DNA of 64,000 bases from positions 556,589-620,588 of the forward strand of contig NZ_SZZU01000001.1 of NCBI RefSeq assembly GCF_009829985.1, read 5' to 3'. Of the stretch, positions 38,108 to 47,442 are shown one piece after another. The notes under the pieces were generated by a model. The model worked only from the letters and a program-made list of their open reading frames with translations. It did no database searches and had not been told where the DNA came from. Source of the DNA: Pantoea sp. Aalb. GTDB taxonomy: Bacteria; Pseudomonadota; Gammaproteobacteria; Enterobacterales; Enterobacteriaceae. Every line of letters begins with the position of its first letter. Positions within the stretch are counted from its first letter, which is position 1. A program made the position numbers and the translations under genes.

Positions 38108-39957
38108 ATAGATAGCTTATCGATACGTTTTCCACCATATATTAAATTTACAATAGCACGAGTACCAACGATAGCTGTAAACATAGAAGTAATAATACCG
38201 ATAGCAGTAGTTATAGCAAAACCTTTGATTACACCATTACCAACAGTATATAGAATTATAGTTTTTATTAAAGTAGTGATGTTAGCATCAAAGATGCTAG
38301 AAAAGGCTCCTTTATAACCCTCATTAATAGCCTGTTGGACAGTTCGGCCATTGCGTAATTCTTCTTTTATACGTTCATTAATTAGAACATTAGCATCGAC
38401 TGCTACTGCTAATGTTAATAATATACCAGCAAGTCCAGGCATAGTAAGAGTTGCACCAGGTAATAATGACATAATACCAACAATTAGTATTAGATTGCAT
38501 AGAAGTGCACTAGTAGCTATAAAACCAAACTTTTTATAAAAAAATATCATAAAAATAATACATACAATTAATCCACATAAACATGCTTTAAAACCTTGTA
38601 TAATATTTTGTTGCCCCATAGTTGGACCAATAGTACGTTCTTCTAAAATTTGAATCGGTGCAGTTAATGCGCCAAAACGTAATAATAAAGATAAATGACG
38701 AGCTTCATTTATATTATTAATACCTGTTATCCGAAAATTTTTACTAATACGAGATTGAATTTTTGCTATATTAATGATTTTTTCTTGTTGTATTAAAATT
38801 TCACGATTATTTATATCTTTCTTTCCACTACCTTTATATTCCTTAAATAAAGTAGCCATCACTTTTCCAATATTGTTTTTAGTAAAATTGAACATAATAT
38901 TACTACCAATATTATCTAGTGAAATATTTACTTGTGGTTGGTTATATTCATCCATGCTATATGTAGAATCAATAATATGGCTTCCACTTAAAATAATACG
39001 TTTATATAGTATAACTGATTTACCATCACTTGTCTGCTTCACTTCAGAATCTATTGGTAAATTACCATTAACAGATGTAATTGATGATATGTCAGTATTT
39101 AATAAACGAAATTCTAACGTAGCTGTCGCTCCAATAATTTCTTTAGCAAGTGCAGTATCTTGAATTCCAGGTAGCTCTACTATGATACGGTCATAACCAT
39201 AACGTTGTACCAATGGTTCAGCTATTCCTAACTGATTTACACGACTACGTAAAATATTAATATTTTGCTGTATTGCATATTCATATTCTTGATTGATATA
39301 TGAATGAGTTAGCATAACTTGTAATTTATTCGTATCTCTTTTTAAGATATCTAAATTATGATTATGTAGCGTTAGATATGTAATAGCTATATTACGACTA
39401 TCAACGTTTTTGAAGAATATTTCTATACCATAATTAGTGATTTTTTTAAACTTAGTATAATGAATATTTTCATTTCGTAAATTTTCACTAAGAGTATCAA
39501 TATATTGATTCTGCAATTTTTCTAATACGGCTTTCATATTTACTGCCATTAAAAAATAAACTCCACCACGTAAATCAAGACCTAGTTTCATTGGTTCTGC
39601 AGATATCATTTTCAACCAATTAGGTGTAATTGGAGTTAAATTAAGAGTTACTACGTAATTTATACCAAGTATATTAGCTATTAATTCACGAGCATGTAAC
39701 TGTATATCAGTATTAGTAAAACAAATAATTATCATTCTATTTTTTAGAATGATAGACTTACCTTCAATATTATTGTTTTTCAATATTTTCTTGGTTTTAT
39801 CTAATGTTTGTTGATTAACGCTAACACCGTGCACTCCAGTAATTTGAATAGCTGGATATTCTCCATAAAAATTAGGAAGAGCATAAAGCAAGCCGACTAT
39901 AATAACAATAATCAGCATGATGTACTTCCATAAAGGATAACGATTTAACACAAACAC
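38104..39957 (-). CDS. secD: Protein translocase subunit SecD
   Basis: Large partner of SecF in the export motor. One N-terminal helix, a periplasmic region with the P1 domain and LGLDLRGGVYFLM, then five C-terminal helices with TLAVAVDANVLINERIKEE and GFAITTAIGIITSMF. Length 617 residues (E. coli 615). Sits between yajC (23 bp upstream) and secF. Confidence 0.97.
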   Translation of the reverse strand: MFVLNRYPLWKYIMLIIVIIVGLLYALPNFYGEYPAIQITGVHGVSVNQQTLDKTKKILKNNNIEGKSIILKNRMIIICFTNTDIQLHARELIANILGINYVVTLNLTPITPNWLKMISAEPMKLGLDLRGGVYFLMAVNMKAVLEKLQNQYIDTLSENLRNENIHYTKFKKITNYGIEIFFKNVDSRNIAITYLTLHNHNLDILKRDTNKLQVMLTHSYINQEYEYAIQQNINILRSRVNQLGIAEPLVQRYGYDRIIVELPGIQDTALAKEIIGATATLEFRLLNTDISSITSVNGNLPIDSEVKQTSDGKSVILYKRIILSGSHIIDSTYSMDEYNQPQVNISLDNIGSNIMFNFTKNNIGKVMATLFKEYKGSGKKDINNREILIQQEKIINIAKIQSRISKNFRITGINNINEARHLSLLLRFGALTAPIQILEERTIGPTMGQQNIIQGFKACLCGLIVCIIFMIFFYKKFGFIATSALLCNLILIVGIMSLLPGATLTMPGLAGILLTLAVAVDANVLINERIKEELRNGRTVQQAINEGYKGAFSSIFDANITTLIKTIILYTVGNGVIKGFAITTAIGIITSMFTAIVGTRAIVNLIYGGKRIDKLSI

Positions 39958-39980
39958 AAAGTTCCTGTTAAGAATAAAAA

Positions 39981-40316
39981 TTATAATGCTTTAATTGTAC
40001 CTTTTGGTAAAATTGAAGCTACAAAGTCTCTTTTAATCATTACTTCAGTAGTATCGTTTAAAGCTATTATAATATAATAATTTTCAATTATTTTAGTAAC
40101 ACGACCAATCAAACCACCCGTAGTCAATACTTCATCACCTTTGGAAATAGAATCCATTAATTTTTTATGATCTTTTGCTCTTTTTTGTTGTGGTCGTAAA
40201 ATCATAAAATAAAAAATAAGACCTAAAAATACAAGCATCATAATTAAAGAATAGGGATTCTCTTGTAAAGGAGTATTTGTTCCTGATGCTAAGGCGGTAC
40301 CAATAAAAAAGTTCAT
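39981..40316 (-). CDS. yajC: Sec translocon accessory protein YajC
   Basis: Single-helix membrane protein of the SecDF-YajC complex. A transmembrane helix (about residues 22-40, YSLIMMLVFLGLIFYFMIL) is followed by RPQQKRAKDHKKLMDSI and the cytosolic domain KGDEVLTTGGLIGRV. Length 111 residues (E. coli 110). Transcribed in the order queA, tgt, yajC, secD, secF, as in E. coli. Confidence 0.96.
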   Translation of the reverse strand: MNFFIGTALASGTNTPLQENPYSLIMMLVFLGLIFYFMILRPQQKRAKDHKKLMDSISKGDEVLTTGGLIGRVTKIIENYYIIIALNDTTEVMIKRDFVASILPKGTIKAL

Positions 40317-40385
40317 TAAATTTCCTTCATTATCATTATCATTTATATAATAATTATTGACACATCAGTAAGTAAATGAGCTAGA

Positions 40386-41513
40386 TTATATGCTGCTTAA
40401 CGGCGGCATAGCTTTATCAATACGTTGATAAAAATTGGAAACAAAATGCTCTAATTTTTTTTCTTCAATAGCATTGCGTAATCTAGTCATTAAATTTTGA
40501 TAATAATGTAAGTTATGAATAGTATTTAAACGTGCACCTAGTATTTCATTACAATGATCAAGATGATGTAAATAAGCACGGCTATAATGACGACAAGTAT
40601 AACAATTACATCCGTATTCAATAGGTAAAGTATCACTTTTATATCTAGAATTACGAATTTTTAAAATACCATCATTAATAAAAAGCTGTCCATTACGTGC
40701 ATTACGTGTCGGGATAACACAGTCAAACATATCAATGCCACGACGTACACCCTCTACAAGATCTTCTGCTTTCCCTACTCCCATAACATAACGAGGTTTA
40801 TTATATGGAAGTTGAGGACATATTTGATCTAGTATGCGGTACATTACTTCTTTTGGTTCGCCAACTGATAAACCACCTATGGCATATCCATCAAAACCAA
40901 TTTCTATTAAACCTTTTAATGATAAATCTCGTAAGTCTTTAAAAAAACTACCTTGAATAATACCAAATAAAGCATTTTTATTACCTAAAAAATTAAAATA
41001 ATCACGACTACGTTTTGCCCAACGTAGTGACATTTCCATAGAATTTTTAGCTAAAGACCAATTAATAGGATATGGCGTACATTCATCAAAACTCATTACT
41101 ATATTAGCATCAAGATCATATTGAATGGCCATTGATTTTTCTGGATTAAGAAAAATAGAATCTCCATTAATTGGATTACGAAAATGTACTCCAGCTTCTG
41201 TAATATTACGAATTTTACTTAAGCTAAAAACCTGAAAACCACCTGAATCAGTAAGAATAGGTTTTTTCCATTGCATAAAATTATGCAATCCACCGTGTAA
41301 TTTAATGATTTTTTCACCAGGACGCAACCATAAATGAAAAGCATTACCTAAAATAATTTGTGTGCCAGTATTTAATATTTCTTCAGGGCTCATACTTTTA
41401 ACTACACCATATGTTCCTACCGGCATAAATGTGGGGGTTTCTACAATTCCACAATCAAACACTAAACGCCCACGACGTGCATGACCGTCGATAGTATATA
41501 ATTCAAAATTCAC
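40386..41513 (-). CDS. tgt: tRNA-guanine transglycosylase
   Basis: Swaps G34 of GUN-anticodon tRNAs (Asp, Asn, His, Tyr) for preQ1 in queuosine synthesis. The catalytic Asp lies in LTDSGGFQVFSL, the nucleophile Asp in DMFDCVIPTRNARNG, and the zinc site in CNCYTCRHYSRAYLHHL. Length 375 residues, equal to E. coli. Second gene of the queA-tgt-yajC-secDF group; the window's tRNA-Asp (GUC) is one of its substrates. Confidence 0.98.
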   Translation of the reverse strand: MNFELYTIDGHARRGRLVFDCGIVETPTFMPVGTYGVVKSMSPEEILNTGTQIILGNAFHLWLRPGEKIIKLHGGLHNFMQWKKPILTDSGGFQVFSLSKIRNITEAGVHFRNPINGDSIFLNPEKSMAIQYDLDANIVMSFDECTPYPINWSLAKNSMEMSLRWAKRSRDYFNFLGNKNALFGIIQGSFFKDLRDLSLKGLIEIGFDGYAIGGLSVGEPKEVMYRILDQICPQLPYNKPRYVMGVGKAEDLVEGVRRGIDMFDCVIPTRNARNGQLFINDGILKIRNSRYKSDTLPIEYGCNCYTCRHYSRAYLHHLDHCNEILGARLNTIHNLHYYQNLMTRLRNAIEEKKLEHFVSNFYQRIDKAMPPLSSI

Positions 41514-41570
41514 ATTTGTCTCATTTAGTAGATAGATAAATAAAAATTACTTACTGAGATTCCAATATTT

Positions 41571-42635
41571 TTAATTAGATGCTTTAGGATTATGGGTTAT
41601 ATACATTGCATCTCCATAACTAAAAAAACGATATTGTTCTAAAATTGCACTATGATATGCTTCCATAGTATGTTTATAACCAGCAAAAGCTGATACTAAC
41701 ATGAGCAAAGTTGATTTCGGTAAATGAAAATTAGTAATAAGTGCATCAACTATACGATATTTATATCCCAAATAAATAAAAATTTGAGTATTATCAAAAA
41801 ATGGTGCAATAAGAGTATTTTTACATGCATTAGCAGCACTTTCTAATGAACGAACTGATGTTGTTCCTACAGCAACAACTTTATTACCACGTTCTTTACA
41901 TGAGATAATAGCATCTACTACCTCTTGCGATACTTCGGCATATTCAGAATGCATTATATGTTCTTCAATAGTTTGTACACGTACTGGATAAAAAGTTCCT
42001 GCACCTATATGTAATGTAATAAATACAATATTTACACCTTTTGCTTTTAATGCATCTAAGAGCCACCTATCAAAATGAAGACCAGCAGTAGGAGCTGCTA
42101 TAGATCCAAGGTGAGTCCCATATACAGTTTGATATAACTTGTAATCTATTTTTTCTTCTAAACGACGTATATATGGAGGTAATGGTATATGACCTATACT
42201 GTCTAAAATGTTTAGTAGAGTACGATCATCTTCAAATATTATTTCAAATAAATTATTGTAACTAGTTATTATAGTTGATTTTACTTTTTTTTCATTTTTA
42301 TCATCACCAAGTAATAGTTTCGTACCAGCTTGCAAAACCTTAGAGGATCTTACATGTGCTAATACTCTACTATCATCTAGCATGCGTTCTATTAGTATCT
42401 CTACTTTTCCACCACTAGGTTTACGTCCATAAATACGAGCAGGGATAACACGTGTATTATTTAAAACTAATAAATCACCTGAATTAAGTTTATGCAATAC
42501 ATCAGTAAACATATTATGACTTAATTTACCGCTAGGACCATCTAATGATAATAATCGACAATAACTACGTTTCCTAGGAGGATATTGAGCAATTAAATGT
42601 TTGGGCAATTCAAATGAATAATCTATTACACGCAT
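41571..42635 (-). CDS. queA: S-adenosylmethionine:tRNA ribosyltransferase-isomerase
   Basis: Adds the ribosyl-derived epoxycyclopentanediol of SAM to preQ1-tRNA, giving epoxyqueuosine. Conserved DLLVLNNTRVIPARI, SIAAPTAGLHF, ITLHIGAGTFYPVR, HSEYAEV and FRFFSYGDAM-like end. Length 354 residues (E. coli 356). Two ATGs open the frame; the second (42635) aligns with the E. coli start MRV. No strong ribosome-binding site is visible. First gene of its operon. Confidence 0.97.
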   Translation of the reverse strand: MRVIDYSFELPKHLIAQYPPRKRSYCRLLSLDGPSGKLSHNMFTDVLHKLNSGDLLVLNNTRVIPARIYGRKPSGGKVEILIERMLDDSRVLAHVRSSKVLQAGTKLLLGDDKNEKKVKSTIITSYNNLFEIIFEDDRTLLNILDSIGHIPLPPYIRRLEEKIDYKLYQTVYGTHLGSIAAPTAGLHFDRWLLDALKAKGVNIVFITLHIGAGTFYPVRVQTIEEHIMHSEYAEVSQEVVDAIISCKERGNKVVAVGTTSVRSLESAANACKNTLIAPFFDNTQIFIYLGYKYRIVDALITNFHLPKSTLLMLVSAFAGYKHTMEAYHSAILEQYRFFSYGDAMYITHNPKASN

Positions 42636-42861
42636 CATTTATTTATATAATATATAAAAAACTTTAAATTAATCATCTTTAATTAATTAGTAAAAAGTAT
42701 AAAAAGTAGTAAAAATATCATTATATACTACCTTCCTAGTTAATTAAATGAAAAATAATTCATCATTCAGGTGGACTAGGAACATATAAAATATATAGAA
42801 GTAAATGACTTACTTAAATAATATTAATTTATGTTTTAATTTTAATGAAACGTAATAACTC

Positions 42862-44196
42862 TTATTCTATATTTATTGTTGACTTAATTACTTTAAGTCG
42901 ATCTATTATTATAACTATAAGTAACATACTTAATGAAGGTAACAACCAACAGAGTCCTTGGTCAGATAATGGGATATATTTATTAAATAATGAAAAAAAA
43001 TATTGAAATACATTTTTAAACTCTGTAGCTTTAATAGAATCAAAAATACCAAATATTAAACTGACAATCATGGTGGGAACTATAATATGTTTACTATTAT
43101 TCCACCAATTTATAGTAAAACTTAAAATGACTAATACTATACATGGTGGATATATAGCTGTTAGCACAGGTATCGAAAGTTTAATTAAGTGGCTTAAACC
43201 TAAATTTGATACAATCATAGAGAATAAAGTTAAAATAAAAACCATAATGTTATAAGAAACCGATAATTGATGGGCAAAGAACTCAGCACATGCACAAGTT
43301 AAACCTACAGCAGTAACTATACAAGCTATAAAGATTAATGCTGCTAAGAAAAAACTACCCATACTTCCAAAAGTCTGTTGTACATAAGCATGTAAAATTT
43401 CTGCACCATTAGCATTTTGATTTATTATCATCCTACTATCAGCACCAAGCTTAAATAAGCTAAGATATACTAAAGTTAATCCGATGCCAGTAATTACTCC
43501 AGATAAAATAGTATAGCGCATTAATAAATTAGTTTCTCTTACACCACGAGAACGAGCTGCATTAACAATAACTATCCCAAATACTAATGCACCAAGCGTA
43601 TCCATAGTTAAGTAGCCATTGATGAATCCATTAGAAAAAGCAGATTGAGGATAGTGATTTGTTGCTGGAGCAATACTTTCAACAGGGAATAAAAATACTG
43701 CACTCCCTAAAATAGTTAATGCTATAATTTTTAGTGGAGCTAAAACGTGTCCAATAGTATCTAGTAATTTACCAGGATGAAGAGATATTATAGTTACTAA
43801 TACAAAATAAATAAAGCTATATATAAAAAGCTGTAATATGCCATTACCTATTAATGGAGCTGTACCTACTTCAAAAGATACTGTAGCAGTACGCGGAATT
43901 GCAAATAATGGACCTACTGCTATATAACATACTGTTGCGAGTACTAATCCTGCAAATTTACCAATAGGTAAACTCAATGCATCGATCCCTCCACCTACAC
44001 GTGCTAAAGCTATAACTGTAATAACTGGTAAACCGACAGCGCTGACTAAAAAGCCAAATGCAGCCATCCAAACATGTTCGCCAGATTGAATACCAACCAT
44101 AGGTGGAAAAATAATATTACCTGCACCAACAAATAGAGCAAATGTCATAAATCCTAGTGCAAGAATATCTTTGAAAGGTAACCGACGATATATCAT
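42862..44196 (-). CDS. brnQ: Branched-chain amino acid transporter BrnQ (LIVCS family)
   Basis: Inner-membrane sodium-coupled carrier for leucine, isoleucine and valine. About 12 transmembrane helices. Conserved GAGNIIFPPMVGIQSGEHVWMA near residue 25 and GYLTMDTLGALVFGIVIVNAARSRG in the middle are almost as in E. coli. Length 444 residues (E. coli 439). E. coli proY, malZ and acpH, which separate it from queA, are missing, as is phoR upstream. Confidence 0.96.
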   Translation of the reverse strand: MIYRRLPFKDILALGFMTFALFVGAGNIIFPPMVGIQSGEHVWMAAFGFLVSAVGLPVITVIALARVGGGIDALSLPIGKFAGLVLATVCYIAVGPLFAIPRTATVSFEVGTAPLIGNGILQLFIYSFIYFVLVTIISLHPGKLLDTIGHVLAPLKIIALTILGSAVFLFPVESIAPATNHYPQSAFSNGFINGYLTMDTLGALVFGIVIVNAARSRGVRETNLLMRYTILSGVITGIGLTLVYLSLFKLGADSRMIINQNANGAEILHAYVQQTFGSMGSFFLAALIFIACIVTAVGLTCACAEFFAHQLSVSYNIMVFILTLFSMIVSNLGLSHLIKLSIPVLTAIYPPCIVLVILSFTINWWNNSKHIIVPTMIVSLIFGIFDSIKATEFKNVFQYFFSLFNKYIPLSDQGLCWLLPSLSMLLIVIIIDRLKVIKSTINIE

Positions 44197-44883
44197 AAAT
44201 TTTTATAATGCCTATAGCTAAATGTTATTAATGAGTTATATACAGATGAAAATTAAATTTAGATTATTAATTTAGTAGTAAACAATATAACCAATTATGC
44301 AATATCAAGCTTTTTTTGAACATGCACTGTTTTTAATAATAATTATTATCATTAATTTTTTATTTAATTTTATATGTTTATTTAAAGAATAATGCAGTAT
44401 TAAATATAATATTAATTATAATTATTTATTATATAAAAATTATAACTTATAAAATTATTTAATTGTTTATACCAAATATTCATCAATAATACAAATTATT
44501 AATTTTTATTAAGTTAAAATTTTTTATATAATAAAACTATATAATAGTTAATATCTTAAATATTAAAAATAAAATAAAATCAATTATTTAATTTTTACTA
44601 ACTAAAAAAAGTATTAAATAATTTAATTATTATACTAACTAGTAATATTATATATCTAGTTATTTTATACAGTAAATAATCTTACATTAAGAAATTTTCT
44701 TTTAAATCTTAAATATTAATGTATATAAGTTAATTGTGAATTTTTAAGTAAAAATAATAAAATAAATAATTTTTCAATTATAGTAATTGATTCTAATATA
44801 TTAGAAGCTAATAATGTTTATTATATAAAAACAAAATAAAAATAAAATCTCAAAACTAAGATATAAATTTATTTATTATATAT
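44197..44883. other. Gene-less region between brnQ and proC
   Basis: Close to 690 bp, extremely AT-rich. In the reversed E. coli order phoR and phoB would come here; no trace is visible. This spacer also marks one edge of the inverted proC-yaiA block. Confidence 0.55.
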
Positions 44884-45696
44884 TTATTCACCACTTAGTC
44901 TTTTAGATTTAAGCATACATTGCTGAACTGCTTTTATTACTGAAGATCGAAAACCTCTCTCTTCTAATTCTTTTACCGCTTCAATAGTTGTACCTCCAGG
45001 TGAACATACCATATCTTTTAGTTCTCCTGGATGCTTACCAGTTTTTAGTACCATATGTGCTGCGCCCTTTACAGCTTGGGCAGCAAATTGATAAGCTTGA
45101 GCACGTGGCATTCCACCAAGTACTGCACCATCAGCCATAGCTTCAATTAACATAAATACATATGCCATTGATGAACTACTTACACTAATCACCGAATGAA
45201 TAAGGTTTTCAGTTACAATTTCAATTTTACTAAAACTTTTTAAAAGTTCTATTATTTCAAATAATTCTTCATTTTTTATGAAAGAGTTAGGTGTTATCGA
45301 AGTCATACCTTCATTAACTAATGATGATATATTAGGCATTACACGAATAATTTTACGATTATTACCTAATACTTCAGATAAAGCATTAAGTGTTATGCCA
45401 GCTGCAACTGATATTATCATTGTATCTTTTTTTATGTAATCAACTAAGTTTTTTAATACTTTTAAAAATATATTTGGTTTTATTGCTATAAATAGAACAT
45501 CAATTTCACTTAATAAATTTTCTACATTATTTATTGTTTTTAAACCATATTTTTGTGATATTTCTTGATTTATATTTATTTTATGATCATAAACTAATAA
45601 GTTAGTTGGATGAATATATTTACTATTTATCAATCCATTAATTATAGCTTGTGCTATATTTCCACAACCAAGAAATCCAACTTTTTTTTTGAACAT
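44884..45696 (-). CDS. proC: Pyrroline-5-carboxylate reductase
   Basis: NAD(P)H-dependent last step of proline synthesis. Rossmann motif GFLGCGNIAQAI near the start, AIKPN, ISVAAGITL, RVMPNISSLVNEGMT, and the C-terminal KDMVCSPGGTTIEAV. Length 270 residues (E. coli 269). The normally conserved GSSPAY active-site segment here reads SSSMAY, losing a Gly and the Pro. proB and proA are absent from their expected site beside thrW. It may use P5C from arginine/ornithine or from the host. Confidence 0.95.
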   Translation of the reverse strand: MFKKKVGFLGCGNIAQAIINGLINSKYIHPTNLLVYDHKININQEISQKYGLKTINNVENLLSEIDVLFIAIKPNIFLKVLKNLVDYIKKDTMIISVAAGITLNALSEVLGNNRKIIRVMPNISSLVNEGMTSITPNSFIKNEELFEIIELLKSFSKIEIVTENLIHSVISVSSSSMAYVFMLIEAMADGAVLGGMPRAQAYQFAAQAVKGAAHMVLKTGKHPGELKDMVCSPGGTTIEAVKELEERGFRSSVIKAVQQCMLKSKRLSGE

Positions 45697-45854
45697 AGTT
45701 AATTTTATCCATTAATAATTTACATTATTAATGGAATTTAAAAGAAAAAAAATTTAATCACAAGTAATAAATTAAAAATAAAAGAAAAATATATTTATAT
45801 ATATACTTATATATATAAAGTTATTATTCAATGTAATTTAAGGAATTAAGTATT

Positions 45855-46052
45855 ATGGCAAATAGACCACCTTATCCTAGAGAAGCGAGAATTGTTGCTT
45901 TGAAAAAAGGACCAATAGGAAGTGTAAATACTTTTATTTGGTATCAATTAAGAAGTGATTATCCACATCCTAATACATTGATTAGTGAACATAAAACTGA
46001 AAATGAAGCAAAAAATGCAAAAGAACAATATGAAAATGAAAATAAAAAATAA
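45855..46052 (+). CDS. yaiA: YaiA family small protein
   Basis: 65-residue protein of unknown function, matching E. coli YaiA (63 residues) over its whole length: RPPYPREARIVALKKG, WYQLRSDYPHPNTLISEH and the end EAKNAKEQYENE. An AAGGAA ribosome-binding site lies before the ATG. In E. coli it sits next to aroL near proC; here aroL and yaiI are gone but proC is still its neighbour. Retention in so small a genome suggests a real role. Confidence 0.9.
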   Translation: MANRPPYPREARIVALKKGPIGSVNTFIWYQLRSDYPHPNTLISEHKTENEAKNAKEQYENENKK

Positions 46053-47067
46053 ATTAATTTAATTTTAATTAAATATATTCATCATAATCTATAGTACATA
46101 TTAATAATTAAATTTAGCAATTATTCTATATTATGTTATAATTTTTCATCAGATAATTTAATATAAAAATAGAAATATTTTAAATAAATAGTACAAATAT
46201 TTTAATTTCCATTAATAATTAGAAGTTATAACTACATATTTTATTTATCTTATATCCTTTTAGATAATAACAGTAAATCAAATTTTTATAATTATAAATT
46301 AAAAAATATGATTATATTGTAAGTGAATCAACTAAAACTACTATAGTTATTTATAATATATATATTTTGATTAATTAAATTTATGTTTATTTATTAAAAT
46401 AACTTTAGATTAACGTTATTCTATATTGGTATATTTTATATTTTATATTTTTAAAAATATAAAATATAAAATATATTATTAATACACTATAAAGTACTAA
46501 ATAAAAATTTATTAGTTAATATTTTTGTGGAATCAAAGATGATATTATCATAGGATATTTATACTTAAAATAAATTTAATTATTTATATTAATAGTAATA
46601 AAAATTATTTTTTAAAAAATGTAAATTTAGTTAGTTAAAAACATATATCATCATTATCTCTTCATATCTTTTCTATTTATCTCTGAAACTTTGTCAATAT
46701 TGTTATTGAAGGAAGTATTGTTTTGTGAATTTTTATTACAAGTGTATTTACTTTAAATATTAAAAAACCATTCATTTATATTCTCGTACTTCTTTTATAT
46801 TTACTATTATGAATGCCCAGTATGTTCATTAAGAAACTAATATTTTTTAATGTTGCTTTCTATATTATTCTATATACACTTATTTAATAAGTGCTTAATA
46901 CTAACAGTATTTTTATAATATGAACTATTTATTTATTATTTTAACTATTGATTTAAGTAAAATTTAATAATTTAATAAAATTAATTAATATGTTATTAAA
47001 TTAAAAGTATATTAAATAGTTCAAATATTTTTAAAGTTAATTAAACAACTAAAAGATAATAAATAAA
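46053..47067. other. Long gene-less region between yaiA and tRNA-Thr
   Basis: About 1 kb. It holds a 46-nt perfect palindrome (46430-46475) and a slightly less AT-rich patch (about 46660-46870) that may be a decayed gene; I could not identify it. This is a junction between E. coli map positions near 9 and 6 min. Confidence 0.55.
46430..46475. repeat. 46-nt perfect AT-only palindrome
   Basis: Every base from 46430 to 46475 pairs with its partner about the centre (TTTTT|AAAAA at 46448-46457), giving 23-bp arms with no loop. It consists only of A and T. It could form a cruciform or act as a bidirectional terminator for yaiA and the thrW transcript. Confidence 0.85.
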
Positions 47068-47140
47068 TGCCGGTAATAGGAATCGAACCTATGATCTTCG
47101 CATTACGAATACGTTGCTTTACCAACTAAGCTATACCGGC
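47068..47140 (-). tRNA. thrW: tRNA-Thr (anticodon CGU)
   Basis: On the minus strand a complete cloverleaf: acceptor GCCGGTA/TACCGGC, D-loop AGTTGGTAAAGC, anticodon loop TTCGTAA (CGU), T-loop GGTTCGATTCC. Very close to E. coli thrW. The 3' CCA is not encoded (TTT follows the discriminator A). Confidence 0.97.
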
Positions 47141-47356
47141 TTTATAATTTAATTAATTTATAATTAACAATTAAAATCAATTAAATTCATATTAAATGAT
47201 CAATAAATTTTTTGATTAAACTTAAAAACAAATTGATTTAATTTTTATTAATGATTATTAATAAAATTAAGTTATATAATAAAAATTATTATTAATAATA
47301 AATATAATTTATAATCGTCAAAATTAGATAAAAAAATAATTTTTATTATTATAGAA

Positions 47357-47381
47357 GATATTTATGAGATAAATATCTCAT
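47357..47381 (-). repeat. Overlapping palindromes downstream of crl
   Basis: Two alternative hairpins overlap: GATATTTAT/ATAAATATC with a GAG loop (47357-47377) and ATGAGATA/TATCTCAT (47364-47381). They could be part of the crl transcript end. Confidence 0.5.
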
Positions 47382-47398
47382 GTTACATATAAGCATTC

Positions 47399-47427
47399 AT
47401 CATTTCTTTCATAAAGAAAGAAATGAT
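47399..47427 (-). terminator. Probable crl terminator hairpin
   Basis: A perfect 12-bp stem (ATCATTTCTTTC/GAAAGAAATGAT) with a 5-nt loop lies 15 bp after the crl stop codon. No T-tract follows on the minus strand. Confidence 0.5.
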
Positions 47428-47442
47428 TAGTATATTATCTAT

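Larger units (their letters stand above)
47141..47442. other. Region between tRNA-Thr and crl, site of lost proBA
   Basis: About 300 bp containing only hairpins. E. coli has proA, proB and phoE between thrW and crl; all are gone without trace. Confidence 0.65.
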
